DNA of 64,000 nucleotides from UBA1715 sp045615765. Its GTDB lineage: Bacteria > Bacteroidota > Bacteroidia > Bacteroidales > UBA1715. Positions within the stretch are counted from its first letter, which is position 1. The number at the start of each line of letters is the position of its first letter. The DNA is taken from the NCBI GenBank assembly GCA_045615765.1, contig JAZLFM010000014.1, positions 19,211 through 83,210 on the forward strand, written 5' to 3'. The position numbers and the translations under genes are program-made. This document shows, piece by piece, positions 26,081 through 34,294 of this stretch. The notes under the pieces are model-generated. The model had not been told where the DNA came from. It was given only the letters and a program-made list of their open reading frames with translations, and made no database searches.

Positions 26081-26108
26081 GTAGAGGCTATGTAACCATA
26101 GCCTCTAC
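26081..26108. repeat. Perfect GTAGAG palindrome after the TolB-like gene
   Basis: gtagaggctatg / catagcctctac, 12-bp perfect arms with loop taac, 7 bases past the stop. The best preserved member of the GTAGRGRC palindrome family outside the RAYT gene. No T run follows on the plus strand, so it is not a classic terminator. Confidence 0.85.
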
Positions 26109-26124
26109 AATAACAATATTGGTT

Positions 26125-27405
26125 ATGCGTTACTCAAAAATTCCTACATCTCTTTTTGAAAAAAACAGAGAGAAAATTTTTGCAAAATTGCCAGAATCCA
26201 GTTCGGCAGTAGTTTTTTCGAATCCACAAATGCCACGAAATGGAGATTTATTCTTTCCATACAGACAAAATTCTGACTTATTTTACCTAACAGGCATAAC
26301 ACAAGAAAAGTCTATACTTATACTAACAAACAACAAATCAGAGAAAAAAGCCATTCTCTTCATTTTGAATCCACGTCCTGAGTTGGAGCAATGGGAAGGC
26401 AAAAAACTAAGCATTGACGAAGCAAAGGAAATTTCTGGAATATCGGAAATTCACTACACCGAAGAATTCCAAGCTATTTGGGACGAAACCGCATACAATA
26501 GCGATCATTTATTGTATGGACAAAATTGTAATCCGCGACTAAAAACAGACTTACTTCTTCCAGACAAATTATTTGGAGACCAACTAAAAGACAAATGGAC
26601 AAACAAAGACATTGCCTGTCTTTCTCCTATACTTACAGCATGCAGAGTGATAAAAGAACCGGAAGAAATTGCTCTTATAGAACAAGCATGCAACATAACA
26701 AAAGAAGCATTTTTAGAAATCATACATGCAACAAAACCTGGCAGATTCGAGTATGAATTAGAGGCAATTATGACAAATGTCTTTTTACGAAATGGAGCAA
26801 ATGGTCATGCGTTTGACCCAATTATTGCAAACGGAAGAAATACTTGTTATTTGCACTATGTAAAGAACGACCAACTTTTACAAGATGGCAATCTAATTCT
26901 AATGGATTTCGGTTCCGAATACGCTAATTATTCTAGCGATTGTACACGAGTTTTCCCTGTAAACGGGAAATTCTCAAAACGACAAAAAGAGATTCATTCG
27001 GCAGTGTACAAGGTCTTCACTGCAATTAAAGGCGAAATTGCTCCGGGAAAAACTATCAGTGAATTACAAAAGCTAACTTGCAGACTAATACAAGAGGAAT
27101 TACTTTCTTTAGGAATTCTATCAAAGCAGGATATTGAAACAAAAGGAGAACATCCTGCATATTTTAAATACTACATGCATGGCGTATCTCATTTCATCGG
27201 ATTAGACACACACGATGTTGGAGAAAGAGATGAGATATTAAAGCCAGGAATGGTACTTAGCTGCGAACCAGGCATTTACACTTTCGAAGAAGAAATCGGC
27301 ATCAGATTAGAAGACACGATGTTGGTTACAGAAAAAGGTTGTTCAGATCTGATGAGTTCTATTCCAATGGAAGCAAATGAAATAGAAGAACTTATGAATT
27401 CCTAA
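26125..27405 (+). CDS. Xaa-Pro aminopeptidase (M24B)
   Basis: Removes N-terminal residues preceding proline; cytosolic metalloenzyme. The ATG at 26125 gives 426 residues; a TTG two codons upstream is unlikely. N-terminal AMP_N domain (RYSKIPTSLFEKNRE ... QNSDLFYLTG), then the pita-bread fold with metal ligands in LMDFGSEYANYSSDCTR, HGVSHFIGLDTHD, SCEPGIY and IRLEDT. The 3' end overlaps the convergent response regulator by 4 bases. Confidence 0.93.
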   Translation: MRYSKIPTSLFEKNREKIFAKLPESSSAVVFSNPQMPRNGDLFFPYRQNSDLFYLTGITQEKSILILTNNKSEKKAILFILNPRPELEQWEGKKLSIDEAKEISGISEIHYTEEFQAIWDETAYNSDHLLYGQNCNPRLKTDLLLPDKLFGDQLKDKWTNKDIACLSPILTACRVIKEPEEIALIEQACNITKEAFLEIIHATKPGRFEYELEAIMTNVFLRNGANGHAFDPIIANGRNTCYLHYVKNDQLLQDGNLILMDFGSEYANYSSDCTRVFPVNGKFSKRQKEIHSAVYKVFTAIKGEIAPGKTISELQKLTCRLIQEELLSLGILSKQDIETKGEHPAYFKYYMHGVSHFIGLDTHDVGERDEILKPGMVLSCEPGIYTFEEEIGIRLEDTMLVTEKGCSDLMSSIPMEANEIEELMNS

Positions 27406-28097
27406 TCAAGGAAATTCATTTTTCGTTTAAACTCTTCCTTAAATGTTAAGCCAATAGGAATATCTTTTCCCGCAAGGGAAATAACACGACCTTTTACCGA
27501 GTCAATTTTATCTATTGCGACAATATAGGACTTATGAACACGCACGAAACGATCCTCAGGAAGTTTTTCTAAAATACCTTTAATGTTTGTAAGAGTAATG
27601 ATTTTCTTCGTTGGTAAGACTATGCGTACATAATCCTTTAAACCTTCAATATATAGAATATCAGAGAATTTCACCTTCACATCTTGATAATCGGCACGAA
27701 CATAGAAAGAATCTTCGATTTCTTGCTCTCCTTTTTTCTCCAATAACATGAGATGTTCGACCTTTTCTATAGCTTGTTTAAATCGTGCAGGCGAAATCGG
27801 TTTCATTAGATAATCAACAGCATTCACTTCAAATCCCTCAACAGCATATTGGTCATAAGCAGTTGTAAACACTATCATTGGAGGATTTTTCAAAGATTTA
27901 GCCAAATTCATTCCCGACAAGTCAGGCATTTGTATATCAAGGAACAATAAATCTACTTGTTCTTTTTCCAACAAATCAATTGCTTGCTTTGCATTCTTAC
28001 ATGTTGCAACTAATTGCAAATTAGAATAATCCGAAACATAACCTTCCAACACATCTCGTGCTAAAGGTTCATCATCAACAATTGCACAACGAATCAT
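27402..28097 (-). CDS. LytTR-family response regulator
   Basis: 231 residues. Receiver domain with phospho-acceptor Asp in LLFLDIQMPDLSG (about 54) and conserved Thr and Lys (VFTTAYD, LMKPIS); C-terminal LytTR DNA-binding domain (YIEGLKDYVRIVL ... FVRVHKSYIVAI). The ATG overlaps the kinase stop by 4 bases, so the pair is a two-component system of LytS/LytR type. Target genes cannot be told from here. Confidence 0.95.
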   Translation of the reverse strand: MIRCAIVDDEPLARDVLEGYVSDYSNLQLVATCKNAKQAIDLLEKEQVDLLFLDIQMPDLSGMNLAKSLKNPPMIVFTTAYDQYAVEGFEVNAVDYLMKPISPARFKQAIEKVEHLMLLEKKGEQEIEDSFYVRADYQDVKVKFSDILYIEGLKDYVRIVLPTKKIITLTNIKGILEKLPEDRFVRVHKSYIVAIDKIDSVKGRVISLAGKDIPIGLTFKEEFKRKMNFLD

Positions 28098-29131
28098 AAC
28101 TTTATCTTTAAATTCACAACATACATTTCACCAGCATCATCAATGTCAAGACTACATTTAGAGCCATAAACTAGATACAATCTGTTCTTAACATTTTGGA
28201 TACCGATACCATGAACCTTATCTTTTTGATTTCCAGTATATTTTTTATTTTCTATATGGAATTCTATCAGTTTATTTGTTATAGTTATATGACAATCAAT
28301 ATTCACAATACCCTCGGTGTCAACCCCATGTTTAAATGCATTTTCTAAAAATGGAACCAAAATCATAGGAGCGATTTCAGCTTGTTCATTTTGATTATCA
28401 ACCTTTAAATTAATAACACTTTCGGGAGACAAACGAAGTTGCTGTAATTTTATATAGTCCTGTAAATAATTGATTTCCTTCTTTACATTAACCATATTTT
28501 CGTTTGAATCGTATGTAACATACCGAAGTAAATCCGACATTGTTAAAATTGTCTCCGGCAACTTATCTGACTTTTTCAACGACAATGAATACAAACTATT
28601 CATTGCGTTAAACAAGAAATGCGGACTTAACTGCGATTTTAGCAATTGCATATTCGAAGTAATCTGCTGTCTTTCCAATTCCCGCAACAATTTCTCTCTC
28701 TTCTCGTGACGAATACTTGAACCATACACCAAACTCGCCGCAAGAGTAACCATAAATGACATATATAAATGTGGTGGTATAAAATCATTTCGAATAACTT
28801 TTGGTCGCGGACGCGGAGAATCTAAAGTAAGTTCTCTTAGAAGATTCAAAAAGTCAGTATGAATTGGCTTCATACATTTGAACAAGCAGACATACAACAA
28901 TGCAAGCAATACTAGCGAAATGCAGTATAAAAGATATTTTTTCCTATAAAACAGCTGCGGCATTATTAGCAATGCATGGGAATAAAACACGACAAAAGTT
29001 CCTGTCAGTGCAATAAACTCATATCCCATCAATTTAATAGAAAATGGAACAGAAAAGAATATATGTGGGATCATTAATAAAATCATCCAACCACATACAT
29101 GTTTTAGAAATCTTTCCGCACCTACTTGCAT
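28094..29131 (-). CDS. Membrane histidine kinase, LytS/YehU type
   Basis: 345 residues. Four hydrophobic segments in the first 150 residues form the sensor; then the His_kinase domain with phospho-acceptor His in QLSPHFLFNAMNSLYSL (about 170) and the ATP-binding N box PMILVPFLENAFKHGV with a G box GIGIQNVKNRL. Paired with the adjacent regulator. A TATATTTG promoter lies 19 bases upstream. Signal unknown. Confidence 0.94.
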   Translation of the reverse strand: MQVGAERFLKHVCGWMILLMIPHIFFSVPFSIKLMGYEFIALTGTFVVFYSHALLIMPQLFYRKKYLLYCISLVLLALLYVCLFKCMKPIHTDFLNLLRELTLDSPRPRPKVIRNDFIPPHLYMSFMVTLAASLVYGSSIRHEKREKLLRELERQQITSNMQLLKSQLSPHFLFNAMNSLYSLSLKKSDKLPETILTMSDLLRYVTYDSNENMVNVKKEINYLQDYIKLQQLRLSPESVINLKVDNQNEQAEIAPMILVPFLENAFKHGVDTEGIVNIDCHITITNKLIEFHIENKKYTGNQKDKVHGIGIQNVKNRLYLVYGSKCSLDIDDAGEMYVVNLKIKL

Positions 29132-29149
29132 ATCAAAAAATTATATAGT

Positions 29150-29157
29150 CAAATATA
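29150..29157 (-). promoter_or_regulatory. -7 box TATATTTG for the two-component operon
   Basis: Exact TAnnTTTG on the minus strand, 19 bases before the kinase ATG. Confidence 0.55.
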
Positions 29158-29259
29158 AAACAATCATTTTCTTTTTATCGAAAATATAGACTAAAGCATC
29201 GAAATACCGTGCAAACGCAATTTTATTTTCAAATAATAGTTACAAAAAGATAAAAAGTG

Positions 29260-29267
29260 TACTTTTG
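29260..29267 (+). promoter_or_regulatory. -7 box TACTTTTG for the coiled-coil membrane gene
   Basis: Exact TAnnTTTG, 23 bases before the ATG. Confidence 0.5.
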
Positions 29268-29289
29268 TAAAAATTAAATCAGAAAAAAA

Positions 29290-30171
29290 ATGAATTCTAA
29301 ATCAAGCATCATCTTTTTAGTTATTGCAGTACTCCTAGCTTTAGGACTTGGTTATTTTGTTTGGCAAAACCAACAACTAAAAGCTGAGATAGAAACTTTA
29401 CAAGATACTGTTTCGAGTGTACACATCGAAAAAGCAAAATTGTTAAACAATCTTGATTCTTTGGAAGTTGAGATAAAGAAACAAGTTGCTGCAAACGACG
29501 AAATGGACTCAGTTCTTGCTGAACGATTAGCAGAAATCGAAGAAACACGTGCAGAATTGGCTGTTGCTCAAGCTGACGCAGCATTAGTTGCTAAATACAA
29601 AAAACAAATCGAAGCTTTGAAAGCTACAGCTCAACAATTTATTCGTGAAAACGATATGCTTAAACACAGAGTTGACTCGTTGAAATTCGAAGATAGTTTG
29701 AAGAAACAAAAAATCGACACAATGACGATTTTGGATTACCAAAAGACTCAACAAATCGAACAACTAAGCGAAAAAGTTGAAAAAGGTTCTCAACTACGAA
29801 TCAGCGACATTGTTGCCCGCGGTTACAACCAAACAGGTAAAATTGCCACAAAAGCTCGTAGAACAGCAAAAATCGGCGTAAGCGGTACATTACAAAAGAA
29901 CTCATTGGCTGAATCTGGTTCAAAATTGCTATTCATCCGAATAATCGCTCCTAACGGAACAGTTTTGACATCAAGCAATGCAAACCAATTCGATTTCGAA
30001 GGCAAAACAATTATGTACACCGAAAAGAAAGAACTTGGCTACGACAACGAAGATGTTAAATTCGAAATCTTCTACAACGCTGAAAACGAAATGCTAGAAA
30101 TTGGTACATACCAAATCTCTATTTTCTGCGACGGCAAGGAAATCGGACGATCTTCTCTAGGTTTGCAATAA
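29290..30171 (+). CDS. Membrane-anchored coiled-coil protein, unknown function
   Basis: 293 residues. One N-terminal membrane helix (IIFLVIAVLLALGLGYFVW), then about 130 residues of coiled coil rich in Glu, Lys and Leu (to about 165), and a C-terminal beta-rich domain (GVSGTLQKNSLAESGSK ... YQISIFCDGKEIGRSSLGLQ) that could be an Ig-like fold. The layout suggests a periplasmic spacer between the inner membrane and another layer. No known family is recognised. It has its own promoter box and a terminator behind it. Confidence 0.7.
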   Translation: MNSKSSIIFLVIAVLLALGLGYFVWQNQQLKAEIETLQDTVSSVHIEKAKLLNNLDSLEVEIKKQVAANDEMDSVLAERLAEIEETRAELAVAQADAALVAKYKKQIEALKATAQQFIRENDMLKHRVDSLKFEDSLKKQKIDTMTILDYQKTQQIEQLSEKVEKGSQLRISDIVARGYNQTGKIATKARRTAKIGVSGTLQKNSLAESGSKLLFIRIIAPNGTVLTSSNANQFDFEGKTIMYTEKKELGYDNEDVKFEIFYNAENEMLEIGTYQISIFCDGKEIGRSSLGLQ

Positions 30172-30199
30172 AATTTACTATATTTGCAAAGAAGAAATG

Positions 30200-30227
30200 G
30201 GAATCCTGGAAAACAGGATTCCTTTTG
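30200..30227 (+). terminator. Terminator before greA
   Basis: ggaatcctg/caggattcc, a perfect 9-bp stem with a 5-base loop, followed by ttttgtttta; 28 bases past the preceding stop. Confidence 0.8.
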
Positions 30228-30260
30228 TTTTATTTTATACCAAAGAAAATTTTATCACTT

Positions 30261-30731
30261 ATGGCTATTTCTTATGTAACAGAAGAAGGCTTGCGTAAAC
30301 TACAGCAAGAACTAGAACAATTGACAACTGTTGAGCGTAAAAAAATCTCTCAACAAATTGCAGAGGCTCGTGACAAAGGAGACTTGTCGGAAAACGCAGA
30401 ATACGATGCAGCAAGAGAAGCACAAGGATTGTTGGAATTGCGTATTTCTAAACTGCAACAAACAATTATGAATTCTCGTATCATCGATGAATCTAAATTG
30501 GATATGTCAACAGTTCAGATTTTATCGAAGGTAAAAGTTCGTAATACAAAGACAAACAAAGAAATGCAATATACACTTGTTGCTGAATCTGAAGCAGATT
30601 TAAAAACAGGAAAAATTGCAATCAGCACACCTATAGCTAAAGGCCTACTAGGTAAAAAAGTTGGCGACATTGCTGAAATTCAAGTTCCAGCAGGCACCAT
30701 TCCTTTCGAAATTATTGAAATATCTCGTTAA
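30261..30731 (+). CDS. greA: Transcription elongation factor GreA
   Basis: Rescues backtracked RNA polymerase by stimulating transcript cleavage. Start set at the ATG 30261 (MAISYVTEEGL), giving 156 residues, the family length; the upstream start at 30225 adds an atypical leader that overlaps the terminator. The coiled-coil tip carries the acidic DLSENAEYDAAREAQ motif needed for cleavage; the C-terminal FKBP-like domain ends in VPAGTIPFEIIEI. Followed by the HIT gene after 4 bases. Confidence 0.96.
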   Translation: MAISYVTEEGLRKLQQELEQLTTVERKKISQQIAEARDKGDLSENAEYDAAREAQGLLELRISKLQQTIMNSRIIDESKLDMSTVQILSKVKVRNTKTNKEMQYTLVAESEADLKTGKIAISTPIAKGLLGKKVGDIAEIQVPAGTIPFEIIEISR

Positions 30732-30735
30732 TACT

Positions 30736-31131
30736 ATGGCTTCTATTTTCTCTAAAATTGTAGCTGGTGAAATTCCTGCTCACAAAGTTGCCGAAAACGA
30801 TGAATTTTTGGCTTTTCTTGACATCAGTCCTATGACAATGGGACATACATTAGTTATTCCTAAAAAAGAAATTTCGTACATTTTCGATGTTGACGACGAT
30901 CTTTTAGGAAGAATGATGGTATTTGCAAAACAAGTGGCAAAAGCTGTTGAAAAAAGCGTTGACTGCGTTCGTATTGGCGTAGGCGTTGTTGGACTAGAAG
31001 TTCCTCACTGTCATATACACTTAATTCCGCTACACAATTCTGTTGGTGAAATGAACTTTGGCGGCCCAAAACTTTCTCCTTCAAATGAGGAATTGGCAGA
31101 AATGGCAGCAAAAATAAAATCTAACCTATAA
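30736..31131 (+). CDS. HIT family nucleotide hydrolase
   Basis: 131 residues from the ATG at 30736 (MASIFSKIVAGEIPAHKV). The histidine triad HCHIHLIPLH (about 95) defines the family; the conserved FLDISPMTMGHTLVIPK precedes it. Probably hydrolyses adenosine 5'-phosphoramidates or dinucleotides. It lies 4 bases after greA, an arrangement I recall as common in Bacteroidales. Confidence 0.93.
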   Translation: MASIFSKIVAGEIPAHKVAENDEFLAFLDISPMTMGHTLVIPKKEISYIFDVDDDLLGRMMVFAKQVAKAVEKSVDCVRIGVGVVGLEVPHCHIHLIPLHNSVGEMNFGGPKLSPSNEELAEMAAKIKSNL

Positions 31132-31148
31132 AAATCTTTCCTGTTCCT

Positions 31149-32459
31149 ATGGAAAAGATTGCTATTTATACAGAATCAAAATTTTTACCTGAGAAGAATT
31201 ATGTCTTCAAGGTTATATTTGAGGAAATTCTTGGCATTACATACGAGGTATTCGATACATCGGTAAGCCAAGTGTATAAAATAGTACTACCGAACGAGAA
31301 ATTCATAGAGTTCGCCGACGACTTTTTTACATATATTCCAGAATCAATAGGATATTGTAAAAAAGCCTATTTGCCACAAAAAGTATGGCAATTAAAAAAC
31401 GACTTTGGCGAACCTATTCCTTTTTTCTACGGTTCGAATCGATATACCGACCACGGAAAATCAATTTACTGCGGCTTAGACATTATTGGTAATTCTTTCT
31501 TTATGCTCAGCCGTTGGGAAGAAATGATTGCCGACAAAAAAGATAAACACGGCAGATTTCCAGAAGAAGACGCTTGTGCGGTAAAATTCGGATTAATACA
31601 AAAACCTCTTGTACACATTTATGCGGAATTTCTACGAAGATTGTTTCAACAATTTGGCTACGAGATTCCTGTGAAACATAAGTATAAAAAAATACTTACA
31701 CACGATATTGACTATTTGTACAAATGGGGAACACGCTTTGATTATGTAAAAAATTGCATAGGAGATATATGTAAACGGTTTTCAATAAAATCATTGAAAA
31801 CGACTATGAATATGTACAAAAACGGTCAAGATCCGTATGATACCTATCAATATCTTATGGATTTGAGCGAACAAAATGGTCAGAAGTCATTATTTTACTT
31901 TTTAAAATCAAAGAAAAACGACTTTGAAATCATAACAGAGCGTGGTCAAAAGATAATACAATCTATTATTGCAAGAGGACACAATGTAGCTATACACTCA
32001 AACTATTTTCTTGAAGGAGAATGGCGTGAAATACAAGCCGACAAGGAATATTACGAACGCATTTTCAGTAAGAAGATTGAGCAAAACCGACAACATTATC
32101 TTAAAGTAAACATTCCGCAAACATTTCGTTTGTTGGAAGAAAATGGCATATCCCAAGACAGTAGTTTATACTACTCACATCACTTAGGATTTCGTACAGG
32201 AATGTGTATAGAACATTCTCTTTTCGATTGCGAGCGAAGAAGAATCCTAAAATTAAAAGAACTGCCGTTGACCCTTATGGATATTTCCCTACAGAATGCA
32301 CGGAAATACGACGAGGCTGTAGAAATGGTTGACACATTGATAGAAACCGTAAAAAAATATAATGGAACATTTGTATGCTTATGGCATAACAGCAGTTTCA
32401 ATTCTCCTGAATGGAGATATTTAGCAGGAATTTACGAGCACATTGTAGAAGCGAAATAA
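31149..32459 (+). CDS. DUF7033 / polysaccharide deacetylase-like protein
   Basis: 436 residues, no signal peptide. The N-terminal 150 residues match the DUF7033 type seen before deacetylase domains in Bacteroidota (YTESKFLPEKNYVFKVIF ... GLDIIGNSFFMLSRWEE). The NodB-like half starts near 185 with ILTHDIDYLYKWG (motif Asp pair) and has HNVAIHSNYF as the metal motif. It lacks the HxxxH pair in its usual form, having HNVAIHS. Probably acts on a surface polysaccharide precursor in the cytosol. It follows the HIT gene by 17 bases. Confidence 0.78.
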   Translation: MEKIAIYTESKFLPEKNYVFKVIFEEILGITYEVFDTSVSQVYKIVLPNEKFIEFADDFFTYIPESIGYCKKAYLPQKVWQLKNDFGEPIPFFYGSNRYTDHGKSIYCGLDIIGNSFFMLSRWEEMIADKKDKHGRFPEEDACAVKFGLIQKPLVHIYAEFLRRLFQQFGYEIPVKHKYKKILTHDIDYLYKWGTRFDYVKNCIGDICKRFSIKSLKTTMNMYKNGQDPYDTYQYLMDLSEQNGQKSLFYFLKSKKNDFEIITERGQKIIQSIIARGHNVAIHSNYFLEGEWREIQADKEYYERIFSKKIEQNRQHYLKVNIPQTFRLLEENGISQDSSLYYSHHLGFRTGMCIEHSLFDCERRRILKLKELPLTLMDISLQNARKYDEAVEMVDTLIETVKKYNGTFVCLWHNSSFNSPEWRYLAGIYEHIVEAK

Positions 32460-32487
32460 ATTTCTACATTTACCAAAATTTTAAACG

Positions 32488-33468
32488 ATGAAGAATATAT
32501 TTGGAGACATATTTAAAGTTGTGATTTTCGGAGAAAGTCACGGAGATAAAGTCGGAGTTGTCGTAGATGGTTGTCCCGTAGGAATTGACCTATGCGAAGC
32601 AGATTTTGACACAGACATTCAACGCCGTCGTTCTGGGAAATTAGGCTCTACTCCACGTATTGAAGCTGACATTCCACATATAGTTAGCGGTGTATTCAAC
32701 GGAAAGACAAATGGTTCTCCAATTACCATTCTTTTTGAAAATACAAACACAAAATCTGGCGATTACTCGAACTTGGTAAATCATCCAAGACCTGGACACG
32801 CTGATTTCACAGCAAAAGAAAAATTCAAAGGCTACAACGATCCACGAGGCGGCGGACACTTTTCGGGAAGAATTACTCTTGGACTAGTAGCAGCAGGTGT
32901 AATTGCAAAGAAAATCGTTGCACCTATTCAAATTGAAGCAACTTTGACTGAAGTTGGTGGTAGCACAAATATAGAAGAGACTATTAAGGAAGCTATTCGC
33001 CGACAAGATTCTATTGGCGGTATGGTTTCATGTAAATGTACTAATGTGCCTGTAGGACTTGGCGAACCATTTTTTGGTTCTGTTGAATCAGAAATTGCAC
33101 ATATTATGTTTTCGATTCCAGCAATAAAAAGTATAGATTTCGGTTGCGGCCGCGATGCCGCAAAAATGTACGGAAGCGAACATAACGATATGATTATTGA
33201 AGCCTCGGGAAAAACTGCAACAAACAATGCAGGAGGAATCAATGGCGGAATCACAAATGGCAACGATATAACGTTCTCTGTGGCCGTAAAACCAACAGCA
33301 AGCATTTCTCTACCACAAGACACGTTTAACTTCGCTGACGGCAAAATAGAACCGCTTACAATTGTGGGACGACACGACGCATGCATTGCAGTACGCGTAC
33401 CAGTAATTGTTGAATGCGCAGCAGCAATTGTTCTTGCTGACTTAACGCTTAAAGCGAAAGCACAATAA
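32488..33468 (+). CDS. aroC: Chorismate synthase
   Basis: Last step of the common aromatic pathway, an FMN-dependent elimination. 326 residues, shorter than the usual 350-390. Motifs: FGESHG at 14-19, RRRSGK near 47-52, and RGGGHFSGR near 112-120, where many relatives have RGGGRSSAR; and C-terminal GRHDACIAVRVPVIVE. Length and HFSG variant resemble the shorter Firmicutes-type enzymes known to me, so gene transfer is possible. Other window members of the pathway are aroA and aroE-aroK. Confidence 0.94.
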   Translation: MKNIFGDIFKVVIFGESHGDKVGVVVDGCPVGIDLCEADFDTDIQRRRSGKLGSTPRIEADIPHIVSGVFNGKTNGSPITILFENTNTKSGDYSNLVNHPRPGHADFTAKEKFKGYNDPRGGGHFSGRITLGLVAAGVIAKKIVAPIQIEATLTEVGGSTNIEETIKEAIRRQDSIGGMVSCKCTNVPVGLGEPFFGSVESEIAHIMFSIPAIKSIDFGCGRDAAKMYGSEHNDMIIEASGKTATNNAGGINGGITNGNDITFSVAVKPTASISLPQDTFNFADGKIEPLTIVGRHDACIAVRVPVIVECAAAIVLADLTLKAKAQ

Positions 33469-33879
33469 TTATTCCACAACAAATTCAAACACTGTTGATA
33501 GTTTAGGATGGGTGACATGAATATCACCCATTCCCATTATATCCATACCTATTATCATATCGTAACGTATTAATGGAGCTTCTACAACAGAAGTAAATCC
33601 TATTTTTAGATTTCCAAACTCTAAATCAACAATATATGATTTTGCCAGAATTGACGAGCCTACAAAACCGCTTACTCTTTTCACGTCAATAGGTATAAGT
33701 CCAAGTTCTTGAACCAAATTTGTTGATATAACACTAATTGTCGCACCGGTATCCCATAGAGCAGAAACACCCTTTTTTATTTTCAGATCAGGAGAATTTG
33801 TCTCATAATCAGAAAGATTTAATGTGCAGGGAGTTATCAAGAGATTTGAAATACCATTCTTCACGAAAGAATATCTCAT
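33469..33879 (-). CDS. Retropepsin-like aspartic protease (module copy 1)
   Basis: About 136 residues from the ATG at 33879 (MRYSFVKNG); a TTG two codons upstream directly abuts the previous stop. The single catalytic motif WDTGATISVIS (near residue 40) and the hydrophobic IIGMDIMGMGD (near 110) define a one-domain retropepsin fold that must dimerise to be active. No signal peptide, so it should be cytosolic. It is homologous to the protein at 54141-54569 (shared LWDTGA..SVIS, and IGMDI...GD...TH) and follows the same kind of small protein. Substrate unknown. Confidence 0.85.
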   Translation of the reverse strand: MRYSFVKNGISNLLITPCTLNLSDYETNSPDLKIKKGVSALWDTGATISVISTNLVQELGLIPIDVKRVSGFVGSSILAKSYIVDLEFGNLKIGFTSVVEAPLIRYDMIIGMDIMGMGDIHVTHPKLSTVFEFVVE

Positions 33880-33885
33880 ATCCAA

Positions 33886-34119
33886 TTAATAGTTATAATG
33901 AATGATATGAGTTTCTAAACTATTCTTCTCACATTTATGAAGAAGGAAATGACCGACACCAAAGTTTGTAACTCCAAAGTCGTATGCAGACCTTGCTTTT
34001 TCAAAAGGAAAAACCTGACAATTGTCCGAAATAACTAAATAACTACCCTCATAAAGAGACAATAAGTCACTCTCGTGGGCAACATAAAAATCATACTGTT
34101 TTTGCAATGGTATTATCAT
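33886..34119 (-). CDS. Small protein of the retropepsin module (copy 1)
   Basis: 77 residues, homologous to the protein at 53904-54140: shared pattern FY....L...Y.G.Y.VIS near residues 11-32 and FG.G.FLL..C near 53-64. DUF5678 is a possible but weak match (Y-x-G-K-Y-V-V motif). No signal peptide or membrane helix. It ends TAA immediately before the protease reading frame, a layout repeated in the second copy. It could be a substrate, inhibitor or partner of the protease. Confidence 0.75.
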   Translation of the reverse strand: MIIPLQKQYDFYVAHESDLLSLYEGSYLVISDNCQVFPFEKARSAYDFGVTNFGVGHFLLHKCEKNSLETHIIHYNY

Positions 34120-34139
34120 AATTAGGATATTTGGTTTGA

Positions 34140-34171
34140 CAAATATATCATTTTAATAAATGATAGCCAAA
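34140..34171 (-). promoter_or_regulatory. Complete promoter of retropepsin module 1
   Basis: TTTG at 34171-34168, spacer of 20 bases, TATATTTG at 34147-34140, 20 bases before the ATG. This is the best full -33/-7 promoter in the window. Confidence 0.75.
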
Positions 34172-34222
34172 TTGCAAGTTGCTTTTATATAGCAAAAGAA
34201 TATAAAATCATACACTGTTCAT

Positions 34223-34256
34223 AAAAAATACCCCAACCGAATTTATCGATTGAGGT
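34223..34256 (-). terminator. Terminator of the TerB/vWA operon
   Basis: On the minus strand acctcaatcg / cggttggggt pairs fully (with G-U pairs) around a 7-base loop, followed by a T-rich run. It lies 38 bases past the vWA-like stop. Confidence 0.75.
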
Positions 34257-34294
34257 AGGACATGTCAAATACTTTTCTTTACTACAACATCTAT

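Noticed and set aside
30179..30186. TATATTTG promoter box before greA
   Set aside because: The expected start would fall right on the terminator hairpin at 30200, so it is probably chance; greA's real promoter was not found.
33469..33879. Retrotransposon or prophage origin of the retropepsin genes
   Set aside because: No reverse transcriptase, integrase, gag-like gene or repeats at either copy; both have ordinary host-type promoters.
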